Assembly (NCBI GenBank): GCA_043777755.1
Contig: JAYWHK010000001.1
Span: 1 to 15,427, forward strand
Origin: CANHEE01 sp043777755
GTDB lineage: Bacteria > Bacteroidota > Bacteroidia > Chitinophagales > Saprospiraceae
Direction of reading: 5' to 3'
Length of the DNA: 15,427 nucleotides
Positions 1 to 7,516 of this stretch are shown here, piece after piece; positions within the stretch are counted from its first letter, which is position 1, and each line of letters starts with the position of its first letter. The notes beneath the pieces were generated by a model. That model ran no database searches. It was not told the DNA's origin and saw nothing but the letters and a program-made list of their open reading frames with translations. A program made the translations under genes and the position numbers.

Positions 1-100
1 CTTTTCATATTTAACAGTTGTTTAACTTAATAATAAACGGATAAAATACCCACTTTATTTTAAGCTGGTTTACTGTCCAATTTTCGGGGTGCATTATAGG

Positions 101-134
101 TTGTATCGCATCCTACAAACAAATCTTATCTTTT
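101..134 (+). promoter_or_regulatory. Weak candidate promoter for the membrane ATPase gene
   Basis: A TTG at 101-103 is followed after 23 bases by TATCTTTT at 127-134. This approaches the Bacteroidota consensus TTG-N17-23-TAnnTTTG but lacks the final G, and the spacer is at the upper limit. It would place the transcript start near 140, about 18 bases before the ATG at 158. An 8-bp inverted repeat (95-102 and 138-145) brackets it. Confidence 0.3.
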
Positions 135-157
135 TTTAACCTATAAAACTCCTCAAT

Positions 158-2509
158 ATGTCAGAAAATACAGAAGAATATGATGTTTTTCCAAAGCCTG
201 ATGCACCAAGGAGTGATTGGGAGTGTTTTAAGTGGTTCTTTAACGAGCCTACCTTGTTGGTTGAATACTATAAAAACTTGTCAATAGAAAATAGATATAA
301 ACAATCATTGTATGTTTATACAAAATTTATTATTCCTTCAGTTGTTTTAACTTTTATACTATTTTGTGTAGTTGAGTCACTTAAATTAAATCCTTTTAAT
401 TTAAGTGACTTTTGGGTATTTAATCCCAAACATTATCCTTCATTCTATACAGATAAGTACATGAATGATTGGAATAATATCAAAAGCTTTCAAGAGTTAT
501 TAATATACAACGTACATTCGTCTTATATATACTTAATTCTATACTTAGCAATAATAGCAGTAATATTCGTAGTATTTATTCATTTATTAGAGTTTTTCTC
601 AATTATTGATATTGCTTTTATATCAATAATGTTTTTTGTAAAAGACAGTTCATTTTTTATATTTTGTTTAGCTCATTTGCAAAGTATACTGTCAAAAAAT
701 TTTTTATTAAAAGTCGATTTTTATTTTAATCGTTCAATTTTTACATTCTTAGGGATTTCTTCAGCAATATATGTACTTTTATCTATTTTTTTTTTTCACA
801 GTATGTTTAGTAATTGGGGAATATATTTTACTTTTTTTTTTATTTTTATCGTAACGGGAGTAACTGATTCTTTTTATAATTTATACTATGAATTATTTGG
901 GAAACTATCTTTAAAAAATAATATATATATCAATAGTGAAACAATTCTTATAGATTTTCCTAATTCAACTCTTGTAAACCTTTCTAAAAAAGACCCATTT
1001 TTAGCTATCAAATTTATTAATTTTTTACATAAATATAGACCTTTTCAAAAAAGATTGGCGATAGAATTAGAATATGCTGTAGCATCAAGCATCTGGAAAA
1101 ATACGACGAAAATATCAAGCGAAATATTTGAAAAATATGACCTTACAATATCTCGACTTGACAAGCATAAAAAATATACACCTTCTATTGAATGGGAGGA
1201 TTCTCTATCTAAAATTGCTGACAATTTAAAAAATGCCGAATTACAGCACAACCTTGGAGCAAGATTAGACTTTTATCAAAAATGCGAGATTGATATAAAT
1301 AAATTTGAACAAATAAATCTTAAAGAGATTTTTGAAGGACGTAAGTACTTTTTTTCAACCATAGAACACTGGCAAAAACTGATAAAAGAACAAGTTGAAA
1401 TAGTAAAAGAAGAATTGGCTCTTACAGAACCTATAACGCACAATCCATACAGCAAAGGTACGGCACTTTCTCCCAATAGAGATAACCAAAATTTATTTTT
1501 AGAAAGGACTGACTTAAAAGATGAAATCAGTCTAAAAATCTTGACTTCTGAAAGTATGCCTATGTTTTTGATACAAGGGCAGCGCAGGGTTGGCAAAACG
1601 ACTTTATTGAATTTTTTACCTCAAATATTAGACCCTTCTCGCTTCGAAGTGGTTTATCAAGATTTACAAGGATTTGGTTCTTCTCGTACTGTCAGCGAAT
1701 GGATAAACGACTTGTGGCATCGCATCAATGAGCAACTAAAACTTAATGAGGAAGTACCAATTTTTGAAAAAGACAGCGACCCATTGGCGGCTTGGGAGAA
1801 TTTTAAGGCGTATCTTTCAGGGTTGCATCGTTTGGGTTATAAAATTATCTTAGCCTTAGATGAATACGATGCAGCATTGCCAAAGATTTTTCAGCGCAAT
1901 GTAGAGCAAAGCGAAGACTTATTAGGTCGTATTCGTTCTTTTTCGCAGCATCAGAACGATGTGATATTTATGTTTATTGGTTCAGCATTTTTCTCAGATT
2001 TGAAAAATCCGAATTGGGGCAATTATTTTGTTCATGTTTCTAATTTTCGAGTAGATTATCTTTCTCGAAACGCTTCTTTGCAGTTGATTACGACTCCTAC
2101 ACCAGCATTTAATTTGAAATATGAGAAAGGCGTACCTGAGCTAATCTATGATTTGACTGTTGGGCAGCCGCATTTATTGCACTTTATTTGTTCAGAATTG
2201 GTAGATTATGCAAATGCAAAATATCGAAACCCAATAGCACACAGTGACCTTGATTATGTTTTAAAAGAAAAACTATTACAAAAAGCGGAACAGCCATTTT
2301 CTGTTTTCTGGGATGAATTTTGCGAAAATAATGCCATGAAAAAAGTAGTAAGAGCTATTGCTTGTGGAAAGCCTTTTGATAAAAATAGCCATTTCAGAAT
2401 GTTAGAAGATCATCGTTACATCGTTCAACAAGAAGATAGAAGTTTTAAAATGCGTGTACCGCTTTTTGAAGAATGGGTAAAAATGTATGGCTATTGGGAT
2501 GAAGATTAA
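158..2509 (+). CDS. Membrane-anchored STAND/AAA-like P-loop ATPase of unknown function
   Basis: This 783-residue protein has a membrane N-terminus and a cytoplasmic ATPase C-terminus. Hydrophobic segments lie near residues 55-75, 121-147, 149-172, 193-216 and 221-245. A charged, mostly helical linker covers about 255-425. The ATPase begins with HNPYSKG (428-434), an NPY-type lead-in common before STAND/archaeal-type ATPase domains. It then has Walker A GQRRVGKT (474-481), Walker B IILALDEYD (563-571), a sensor-like FIGS (606-609) and VGQPHLL (668-674). The C-terminus looks like a winged helix ending in RVPLFEEWV (766-774), typical of the archaeal ATPase/nSTAND group. By analogy it should bind and hydrolyse ATP and couple this to the membrane part. 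That could mean signalling, or a defence sensor with a membrane effector, but no partner gene is adjacent. The N-terminal third is much richer in A and T than the ATPase part. Function is not assignable from sequence; the ATPase call is firm. Confidence 0.85.
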   Translation: MSENTEEYDVFPKPDAPRSDWECFKWFFNEPTLLVEYYKNLSIENRYKQSLYVYTKFIIPSVVLTFILFCVVESLKLNPFNLSDFWVFNPKHYPSFYTDKYMNDWNNIKSFQELLIYNVHSSYIYLILYLAIIAVIFVVFIHLLEFFSIIDIAFISIMFFVKDSSFFIFCLAHLQSILSKNFLLKVDFYFNRSIFTFLGISSAIYVLLSIFFFHSMFSNWGIYFTFFFIFIVTGVTDSFYNLYYELFGKLSLKNNIYINSETILIDFPNSTLVNLSKKDPFLAIKFINFLHKYRPFQKRLAIELEYAVASSIWKNTTKISSEIFEKYDLTISRLDKHKKYTPSIEWEDSLSKIADNLKNAELQHNLGARLDFYQKCEIDINKFEQINLKEIFEGRKYFFSTIEHWQKLIKEQVEIVKEELALTEPITHNPYSKGTALSPNRDNQNLFLERTDLKDEISLKILTSESMPMFLIQGQRRVGKTTLLNFLPQILDPSRFEVVYQDLQGFGSSRTVSEWINDLWHRINEQLKLNEEVPIFEKDSDPLAAWENFKAYLSGLHRLGYKIILALDEYDAALPKIFQRNVEQSEDLLGRIRSFSQHQNDVIFMFIGSAFFSDLKNPNWGNYFVHVSNFRVDYLSRNASLQLITTPTPAFNLKYEKGVPELIYDLTVGQPHLLHFICSELVDYANAKYRNPIAHSDLDYVLKEKLLQKAEQPFSVFWDEFCENNAMKKVVRAIACGKPFDKNSHFRMLEDHRYIVQQEDRSFKMRVPLFEEWVKMYGYWDED

Positions 2510-2585
2510 TGCGAATAATTATTTTTTGATAAACTATTGATAAACAAATTCTTAAAAAACAGTCATAACATAGCGATTAAAAACA

Positions 2586-2623
2586 AAAAACACTTGATAA
2601 TACATTGATTATCAAGTGTTTTT
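2586..2623. terminator. Bidirectional intrinsic terminator between the ATPase gene and the tRNA
   Basis: A perfect 16-bp stem (2586-2601 with 2608-2623) has a six-base loop, ACATTG. The stem is flanked by an A tract on the left and a T tract on the right, so it can terminate both the rightward ATPase transcript and the leftward tRNA transcript. Its core is nearly the same as that of the hairpin at 13065-13106. Confidence 0.85.
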
Positions 2624-2634
2624 GATTTTATTTG

Positions 2635-2709
2635 TGGTCCCAACAAGACTTGAACTTGTGACCCTCTGATTATGAGTCAGATGCTACTAACCAACTGAGC
2701 TATAGGACC
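2635..2709 (-). tRNA. tRNA with CAT anticodon (elongator Met or lysidine-type Ile2)
   Basis: Read on the minus strand, the cloverleaf is clear. The 7-bp acceptor stem is GGTCCTA/TGGGACC with discriminator A. The anticodon stem TCTGA/TCAGA encloses CTCATAA, giving anticodon CAT. The variable loop has five bases and the T arm is ACAAG-TTCAAGT-CTTGT. The D arm has only three normal pairs (GCT/AGC), with a C-T mismatch at 13-22 and a GGTTAG loop. CCA is not encoded; the 3' flank reads ACAAA. The normal G1-C72 pair rules out initiator Met. Acceptor pairs C4-G69 and C5-G68 match those reported for TilS recognition of E. coli tRNA-Ile2 and differ from E. coli elongator Met, so Ile2 is possible. I cannot settle Met against Ile from this alone. 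Confidence 0.95.
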
Positions 2710-2827
2710 TGAGAAAGCCAAAATGTAAAAATAAAAATGTAGAATGTAAAAGTACATTGAACAAAAATATATTCTATCATTTGTCTATTCTTAAACAATC
2801 CATAAATAACATTTCTGAATTGTGGTG

Positions 2828-2858
2828 CAAAAGTAAATCGTTTTTTTGAAAAAAACAA
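2828..2858 (-). promoter_or_regulatory. Promoter reading left towards the tRNA
   Basis: On the minus strand, TTG (2858-2856) is followed after exactly 20 bases by TACTTTTG (2835-2828). This is a full match to the Bacteroidota consensus TTG-N17-23-TAnnTTTG. It lies about 120 bases upstream of the tRNA 5' end. A weaker alternative, TTG at 2764-2762 then 20 bases then TACATTTT at 2741-2734, would give a leader of only about 20 bases. Confidence 0.55.
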
Positions 2859-2867
2859 GTACCTTTG
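2838..2867 (+). promoter_or_regulatory. Promoter of surE
   Basis: TACCTTTG at 2860-2867 is a perfect Bacteroidota -7 box. The -33 region is weak: TCG at 2838-2840, spacer 19. Transcription would start near 2873, about 13 bases before the ATG at 2886. The upstream in-frame TTG codon at 2865 lies inside the -7 box, which argues against its use as a start. Confidence 0.55.
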
Positions 2868-2885
2868 CAAAAAAATAATTCTTTT

Positions 2886-3671
2886 ATGTCAAAAAGACCT
2901 TTGATTTTAGTAAGCAATGACGATGGCATTAGTGCTTTGGGAATCCGTAGTTTGGTAGAAGTCGCCAAAGAATTTGGTGAAGTAATCGTCGTTGCACCCA
3001 ATTCTCCTCAATCTGCCAAAAGCAATGCTTTGACCATTTCAGAACCGCTTCGCTTGTTCAAATCTGATATTTTTGAAGGGGTCGAAAGCTACGAATGTAG
3101 CGGAACGCCCGTGGATTGTGTCAAATTGGCAAAAAGTATCGTTTGCAAAGACAGAACCATTGATCTTTGTGTTTCTGGAATCAACCACGGCTCGAATGCG
3201 TCTATCAATATTGTGTATTCGGGAACAATGTCCGCTGCAATGGAAGCTGCAATGGCAGGCATCAAAGCGATTGGTTTTTCGCTGTGTGATTTTTCACATC
3301 AAGCGGATTTTAGCGCAGCGAAACATTATGCCCGTATAATGATTGCTTTTGCTTTGGAAAATCCAATGTCAGAAAGCAAACTTCTCAATGTAAATATTCC
3401 AAAACTACCTTTGGAAAGTATCAAAGGCATCAAAACTTGTCGCCAAGCAAATGCCTATTGGACTGAAAATTTCCTTGAAAACAAAGATCCTCACGGACGT
3501 ACTTATTATTGGCTAACAGGCGAGTTTATTAACCATGAACCCGATGCCGCAGATACAGACGAATTCGCATTGGCAAATGGCTATGTTTCGCTTGTGCCTT
3601 GTTCTTTTGATTTGACCTCACACAAAAGTTTGGATTACTACAAAAACCAATCGTTTAATTTACCGATTTGA
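2886..3671 (+). CDS. surE: 5'/3'-nucleotidase SurE
   Basis: SurE is a cytoplasmic metal-dependent phosphatase that removes phosphate from nucleoside 5'- and 3'-monophosphates. Translation from the ATG at 2886 gives 261 residues, normal for the family. The N-terminal metal site NDDG is at residues 11-14, after a hydrophobic strand. The further metal-binding serine is in PQSAKS (S43) and the asparagine in SGINHGSN (N100). SGTPVDCVK (72-80) and YSGTMSAAMEAA (111-122) are also family signatures. The C-terminal oligomerisation region is present, so the gene looks intact. An in-frame TTG seven codons upstream lies within the promoter and was rejected. The gene stands alone, divergent from the tRNA and convergent with the ATP synthase operon. 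In other bacteria surE often sits beside pcm or nlpD; that context is absent. Confidence 0.95.
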   Translation: MSKRPLILVSNDDGISALGIRSLVEVAKEFGEVIVVAPNSPQSAKSNALTISEPLRLFKSDIFEGVESYECSGTPVDCVKLAKSIVCKDRTIDLCVSGINHGSNASINIVYSGTMSAAMEAAMAGIKAIGFSLCDFSHQADFSAAKHYARIMIAFALENPMSESKLLNVNIPKLPLESIKGIKTCRQANAYWTENFLENKDPHGRTYYWLTGEFINHEPDAADTDEFALANGYVSLVPCSFDLTSHKSLDYYKNQSFNLPI

Positions 3672-3723
3672 TAAATGGAACTCATTTGCTTGACAGCTGA
3701 AGCAATCATTACAATAAGACACA

Positions 3724-3765
3724 AAAAAAGCGAATTTTTACATTCCTGTAAAAATTCGCTTTTTT
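3724..3765. terminator. Bidirectional intrinsic terminator between surE and atpG
   Basis: A 19-bp perfect stem (3724-3742 with 3747-3765) has a TTCC tetraloop. The left arm begins with an A tract and the right arm ends in a T tract, so it works in both directions: for surE rightwards and as the outer terminator of the ATP synthase operon leftwards. Confidence 0.85.
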
Positions 3766-3772
3766 ATATTAA

Positions 3773-3804
3773 AAAAAATTAAAATATTATTGTTTTAATT
3801 TTTT
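3773..3804 (-). terminator. AT-only hairpin after atpG, possible weak terminator
   Basis: A perfect 12-bp stem made only of A and T (3773-3784 with 3793-3804) with an eight-base loop lies about 25 bases past the atpG stop. On the minus strand it ends in a T run. It lacks G-C pairs, so it is probably weaker than the hairpin at 3724-3765 that follows. Confidence 0.35.
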
Positions 3805-3827
3805 CATTATTAATTTTTCATTAAAAA

Positions 3828-4730
3828 TTATCCTTCCAATGCAGCTGCACCACCAACGATTTCAGAAAGTTCTTTCGTAATCGACTCTTGACGGGCTTTG
3901 TTGTAAGAAATTTTTAACGCTTTCAACATTTCATCAGCATTTTCAGTCGCTTTGTCCATGGCAGTCATACGTGCGCCATGCTCAGAAGCGTGTGTATCTA
4001 AGTTGTATTTCAAAAATTGCGTATGCAAAATCGTTGGAATCAAATGCTCTAACAAACTATTTTGGTCTGGCTCAAACACATAATCTGCACGTTTCTTTGA
4101 AGCCACTGCCGTTGTTGTACCGCTATTATTGTTCAATAATACTGGTAAAAAACGCTCTGTTTCAGCAAATTGCATTCCTGCATTCTTGAAACGACCATAA
4201 GAAACCTCTACTGCATCAAACTTTTTAGAAGCAAAAGCATTCATCAACATTTGTGACACACGAGTGGTATTCTCAGAAGTCAAGCTCGAAAAAATATCAA
4301 CGTAATCCGTGATGAATGTCGCATTTGGATAAGTACGACGCATCACATCAGCTCCACGCTTTCCAATAGGAAGAATGGTTAGTTTCCCAGCCGCCAATTG
4401 TGTCGAATATTTTTCGTTGATGTTGGCAATTGCTGATTTTGTAATGTTGGTATTGAACGCACCACACAAACCACGATTTGATGTCACCACTACCACACAT
4501 ACGCTCTCCACAGGACGCACTGTACCAAATGAGGTATTTGCATCGCTGCCCAAATTCGACAATAAGTTACTCAACATACTGTCTAATTTGTTAGAATATG
4601 GTCGTAATTGCGTAATCGCTTGTTGCGCTCTACGTAATTTTGCCGCAGATACCATTTTCATTGCTTTGGTAATCTGTTGCGTGGACATTACTGACTTAAT
4701 CCGCTCACGGACGGCTTTTAAATCTGCCAT
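3828..4730 (-). CDS. atpG: ATP synthase F1 subunit gamma
   Basis: The gamma subunit is the central rotor shaft of the F1 motor, turning inside the alpha3-beta3 ring and linking it to the c-ring. The 300-residue product starts with the conserved N-terminal helix motif ADLKAVRERIKSV and TQQITKAMKMVSAAKLRRAQ (17-36). It contains the Rossmann-like middle strand region with SNRGLCGAFN (84-93). It ends with the conserved C-terminal helix, including ATENADEMLKAL, SYNKARQESITKELSEIVGGA. Length and both helices are normal. It is the last gene of the operon and is followed by terminators; beta and epsilon (atpD, atpC) are not adjacent. The 184-bp spacer from atpA is full of repeats. Confidence 0.98.
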   Translation of the reverse strand: MADLKAVRERIKSVMSTQQITKAMKMVSAAKLRRAQQAITQLRPYSNKLDSMLSNLLSNLGSDANTSFGTVRPVESVCVVVVTSNRGLCGAFNTNITKSAIANINEKYSTQLAAGKLTILPIGKRGADVMRRTYPNATFITDYVDIFSSLTSENTTRVSQMLMNAFASKKFDAVEVSYGRFKNAGMQFAETERFLPVLLNNNSGTTTAVASKKRADYVFEPDQNSLLEHLIPTILHTQFLKYNLDTHASEHGARMTAMDKATENADEMLKALKISYNKARQESITKELSEIVGGAAALEG

Positions 4731-4747
4731 GATTTATATAAATTAAT

Positions 4748-4821
4748 AATTAATAATGAATAATTAAAAATACTGTAAAGTCAAAAAACTTATTGGTTAT
4801 TTTAATTATTCATTATTAATT
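4748..4821. repeat. 22-bp perfect inverted repeat in the atpA-atpG spacer
   Basis: Bases 4748-4769 are the exact reverse complement of 4800-4821, separated by 30 bases. The arms are A/T only apart from one C or G. The loop contains a smaller AAGT-CAAAAA-ACTT hairpin. In the atpA-atpG transcript this would fold just ahead of atpG. Confidence 0.8.
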
Positions 4822-4911
4822 CTTCATTATTAATGAATAAAAATACTGTAAAGTCAAAAAACTTATTTAGTTATTTTAATTATTCATTACTAATTATTCA
4901 TTATTAATTGT
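4766..4911. repeat. 73-bp imperfect tandem duplication in the atpA-atpG spacer
   Basis: Two copies of a unit of about 73 bp (4766-4838 and 4839-4911) both begin AAAAATACTGTAAAGTC and continue through CAAAAAACTTATT and TTATTTTAATTATTCATTA. They differ by a few substitutions and a one-base indel. Together they make up most of the spacer. The TTCATTATTAAT-type words in it recur just after atpG (3804-3827). Confidence 0.85.
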
Positions 4912-4914
4912 TAA

Positions 4915-6501
4915 TTATTTCTTGTATCTTGCTGACAATTCTGATGCTAATGCTTTCACAACAGCAAGAGATTCGTTAGCCAAACCACCTTTTTTGAAAT
5001 CTGCCAATACATCTGGATTGCGTTTTTCCAATACCGTCAAAAATTCGTCTTCAAATTCACGAACTTTATTGTTAGGAACATCACGCAATAAGTTGTTTGT
5101 ACCCAAATAGATAATTGCAACTTGCTTTTCTACAGATACTGGTGAATATTGTGGTTGTTTCAAGATTTCCACATTACGAGAACCTTTGTCCAATACTGAT
5201 TTGGTCGCTGCATCTAAGTCAGAACCAAATTTTGCAAAGGCTTCCAATTCACGGTACTGCGCTTGGTCAAGTTTCAATGTACCCGATACTTTCTTCATAG
5301 ATTTAATCTGAGCATTACCACCTACACGGCTTACAGAGATACCTACGTTGATTGCTGGACGAATACCTGCGTTGAACAAGTTAGATTCTAAGAAAATCTG
5401 ACCATCTGTAATCGAAATTACGTTGGTCGGGATATATGCAGAAACGTCACCCGCTTGTGTTTCGATAATCGGAAGTGCCGTCAAACTACCACCACCTTTT
5501 ACCAAACCTGAGTTTTTCAAAGATTCTGGCAAGTCATTCATGCTGCGTGCGATTTCATCATTAGCGATGATTTTCGCTGAACGCTCTAACAAACGACTGT
5601 GCAAATAGAATACGTCACCTGGATATGCCTCACGTCCTGGTGGACGACGAAGCAACAAAGAAACCTCACGGTAAGCTACTGCTTGCTTAGATAAATCATC
5701 ATAAATAATCAAAGCTGGACGACCAGTATCACGGAAAAACTCCCCAATCGCTGCACCAGCAAATGGTGCGTAGAATTGCATTGGAGCTGGATCTGCCGCT
5801 GATGCCGAAACAATTACAGTGTAGTCCATTGCACCACGCTCTGTCAAAGTCTTAGCAACCTGAGCTACAGTAGATGCTTTTTGACCAGAAGCCACATATA
5901 TACAAAATACAGGCTCGCCACGGTCATAAAATTCTTTTTGGTTCAAAATGGTGTCAATCGCAATGGCAGTTTTACCAGTTTGACGGTCACCAATAATCAA
6001 CTCACGCTGACCACGACCAATCGGAATCATCGCATCAATCGCTTTGATACCTGTTTGTAAAGGTTCTGCTACTGGCTGACGATAGATAACACCTGGCGCT
6101 TTACGCTCCAAGGGCATTTCGTATCTCTTACCAGTGATTGGGCCTTTACCATCAATCGGTGCGCCCAATGGGTTCACAACACGACCAATCATACCTTCGC
6201 CAACTTCCAAAGAAGCAATACGACGGGTACGACGCACCTTAGTGCCTTCTTTGATAGAACCCGAAGCACCCAACAATACGACACCGACGTTGTCTTCTTC
6301 TAAGTTCAATACGATGGCTTGAACGCCATTTTCAAATTCAACCAACTCACCTGCTTGTGCTTTGGTCAAACCATAAACGCGTGCGATACCGTCACCTGCT
6401 TGAAGTACAGTACCGATTTCTTCGAGTTCGGCATCAGTTGAAAATCCTGACAACTGTTGCTTTAATATCGCTGATATTTCTTCTGGTTTTACACCTACCA
6501 T
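4915..6501 (-). CDS. atpA: ATP synthase F1 subunit alpha
   Basis: Alpha forms the F1 hexamer with beta; its own nucleotide sites are non-catalytic but it supplies an arginine to the catalytic site. The 528-residue product shows the beta-barrel domain (about 25-95), then Walker A GDRQTGKT (171-178) and Walker B ALIIYDDL (263-270). The EAYPGD loop is at 291-296 and the arginine finger is in SVSRVGG (R392, equivalent to E. coli alpha R376). The C-terminal helical domain is complete. The ATG start is supported by the typical alpha N-terminus with PEEISAILKQQL. It follows atpH after a 356-bp spacer, unusually long for this operon and containing one copy of the 135-bp element. Confidence 0.99.
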   Translation of the reverse strand: MVGVKPEEISAILKQQLSGFSTDAELEEIGTVLQAGDGIARVYGLTKAQAGELVEFENGVQAIVLNLEEDNVGVVLLGASGSIKEGTKVRRTRRIASLEVGEGMIGRVVNPLGAPIDGKGPITGKRYEMPLERKAPGVIYRQPVAEPLQTGIKAIDAMIPIGRGQRELIIGDRQTGKTAIAIDTILNQKEFYDRGEPVFCIYVASGQKASTVAQVAKTLTERGAMDYTVIVSASAADPAPMQFYAPFAGAAIGEFFRDTGRPALIIYDDLSKQAVAYREVSLLLRRPPGREAYPGDVFYLHSRLLERSAKIIANDEIARSMNDLPESLKNSGLVKGGGSLTALPIIETQAGDVSAYIPTNVISITDGQIFLESNLFNAGIRPAINVGISVSRVGGNAQIKSMKKVSGTLKLDQAQYRELEAFAKFGSDLDAATKSVLDKGSRNVEILKQPQYSPVSVEKQVAIIYLGTNNLLRDVPNNKVREFEDEFLTVLEKRNPDVLADFKKGGLANESLAVVKALASELSARYKK

Positions 6502-6857
6502 GATAATATATAGATTTTAAAAGAACTCCTTTTGAATCCTCCCTTTTAAGGAGAACTTACCAGCATGATAGCTGTTAAGGATTTCAATTTTATTTTTTGA
6601 ATTTATTTTTATTTGTAAAAACTTAGCGTATTTTATTTAATCACTAATTTTATCTAATTAAACGAATTTTCACTAATTGCAACTTAACAATTAAATCTAA
6701 TTTCACTAATTTTATTAAAACTTCGTTTTAATCTCACACATGACTAAGTTTTACTCTTAATTTTTATTTTTTCAGTAAAAAACCACCAATTTCTTGGAAA
6801 GTATCTCTCAAAAAGGCTTTACTTTTAATCACAAAGGACTATTTCGGAGGAAGGCTT
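6502..6857. other. Long atpH-atpA spacer without a gene
   Basis: No coding region is supported in these 356 bases. They hold, in transcript order (minus strand): an AT-rich stretch with a small CCAA-GAAA-TTGG hairpin near 6790; copy A of the 135-bp element (6620-6754); and a 6-bp-stem hairpin CTCCTT/AAGGAG (about 6526-6555). The AAGGAG there is 24 bases from the atpA ATG, too far to be its ribosome binding site. Confidence 0.7.
6620..6754. repeat. Operon spacer element, copy A (135 bp)
   Basis: This copy matches 8132-8265 in the same orientation. Five identical blocks of 15, 34, 7, 43 and 11 bases are separated by a base change, a one-base gap and two variable segments; about 119 of 135 positions agree. 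The ends are inverted: with flanking bases, GTAAAAACTTAG at the left faces CTAAGTTTTAC at the right. Inside is a perfect hairpin, ATTAAAAC-TTC-GTTTTAAT (6714-6732), and three TCACTAATT words. It contains no ORF of note. It could be a small non-autonomous mobile repeat or a structured RNA element. Confidence 0.9.
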
Positions 6858-7427
6858 TTACCTTGCCATAATCTGATTGATATAATCGTTATCGTCGAAT
6901 TTATCTTTCAGTTTATAGAGTTGGTTAGCAACGCTGGCATCGTATTGTTTTCCATCAAATTCCAAAACAAAACCGCCAATCAAATCTGCATTTACTGCTG
7001 TTGTAACATCAACATTTGCAGAAATAGCATTTGAAGCGACTAATTTTTGTTTGATGGCTTCCAACCCTGCCGCATCTAACGGCGTAGCCGTAGTGATTTT
7101 GACAGAAGATATGCCTTGCATTTCTTTGTATTGACTCAAAAACGCTGCTGAGATTTCTGGTAAATATTCCTCACGGCTTTTACCACAAATCAAATTGATG
7201 AACGCCAAGGTCGTTTTATTAAATTTGTCACCAAAAATTGCATTGACAATTTGTTGTTTCTTTTTAAAGTCAATAATAGGACTTTTCAACAACATATAAA
7301 AGTCACGCTGTTTTGTTGCTTCAGCAAAAGCGACTATATCCGCTTGGACAAGTTCCAATTGGTTTTGCTCTTTTGCCAAGTCAATCAATGCTTTGGCGTA
7401 TCGTGTAGCTAATTTTGTAGCAGACAT
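6858..7427 (-). CDS. atpH: ATP synthase F1 subunit delta
   Basis: Delta (OSCP type) joins the top of F1 to the peripheral stalk made by b. The 189-residue product is slightly longer than the usual 175-180. It has the N-terminal helical-bundle signature ATRYAKALIDLAKEQ (7-21), the middle segment LLKSPIIDFKKKQQIVNAIFG and the C-terminal LIGGFVLEFDGKQYDASVANQLYKLK, all characteristic of the family. It starts at an ATG with no Shine-Dalgarno sequence. An 8-bp-period array begins 8 bases upstream of the start. Spacing from atpF is 89 bases. Confidence 0.96.
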   Translation of the reverse strand: MSATKLATRYAKALIDLAKEQNQLELVQADIVAFAEATKQRDFYMLLKSPIIDFKKKQQIVNAIFGDKFNKTTLAFINLICGKSREEYLPEISAAFLSQYKEMQGISSVKITTATPLDAAGLEAIKQKLVASNAISANVDVTTAVNADLIGGFVLEFDGKQYDASVANQLYKLKDKFDDNDYINQIMAR

Positions 7428-7434
7428 TTTTATT

Positions 7435-7466
7435 GATTTGATGATTTGATGATTTGTTAATTTGAT
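7435..7466. repeat. 8-bp-period array upstream of the atpH start
   Basis: Four octamers of the form GATTTGAT (plus strand) follow each other directly: GATTTGAT, GATTTGAT, GATTTGTT, AATTTGAT. In the mRNA they read ATCAAATC and end 8 bases before the atpH ATG. A similar array lies in the same place before atpF. Confidence 0.8.
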
Positions 7467-7516
7467 GATATTAAAGATTTAGAATCTTCAAATAATCTCA
7501 TTTTCAAATCTCCAAA

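Noticed and set aside
2510..2634. Possible attachment site at the tRNA 3' end
   Set aside because: No second copy of the tRNA 3' segment is seen in the window and there is no integrase, so an integrated element cannot be claimed from this sequence.
3073..3339. An 88-codon open frame within surE in another frame
   Set aside because: It is fully inside surE, whose reading is certain, and the product has no family signature.
4375..4746. A 123-codon open frame opposite the atpG start
   Set aside because: It is antisense to highly conserved atpG sequence and shows no recognisable domain; it is a by-product of codon bias.
6526..6555. AAGGAG upstream of atpA as a Shine-Dalgarno sequence
   Set aside because: It is about 24 bases from the ATG, lies in a hairpin with CTCCTT, and no other gene in the window uses such a site.
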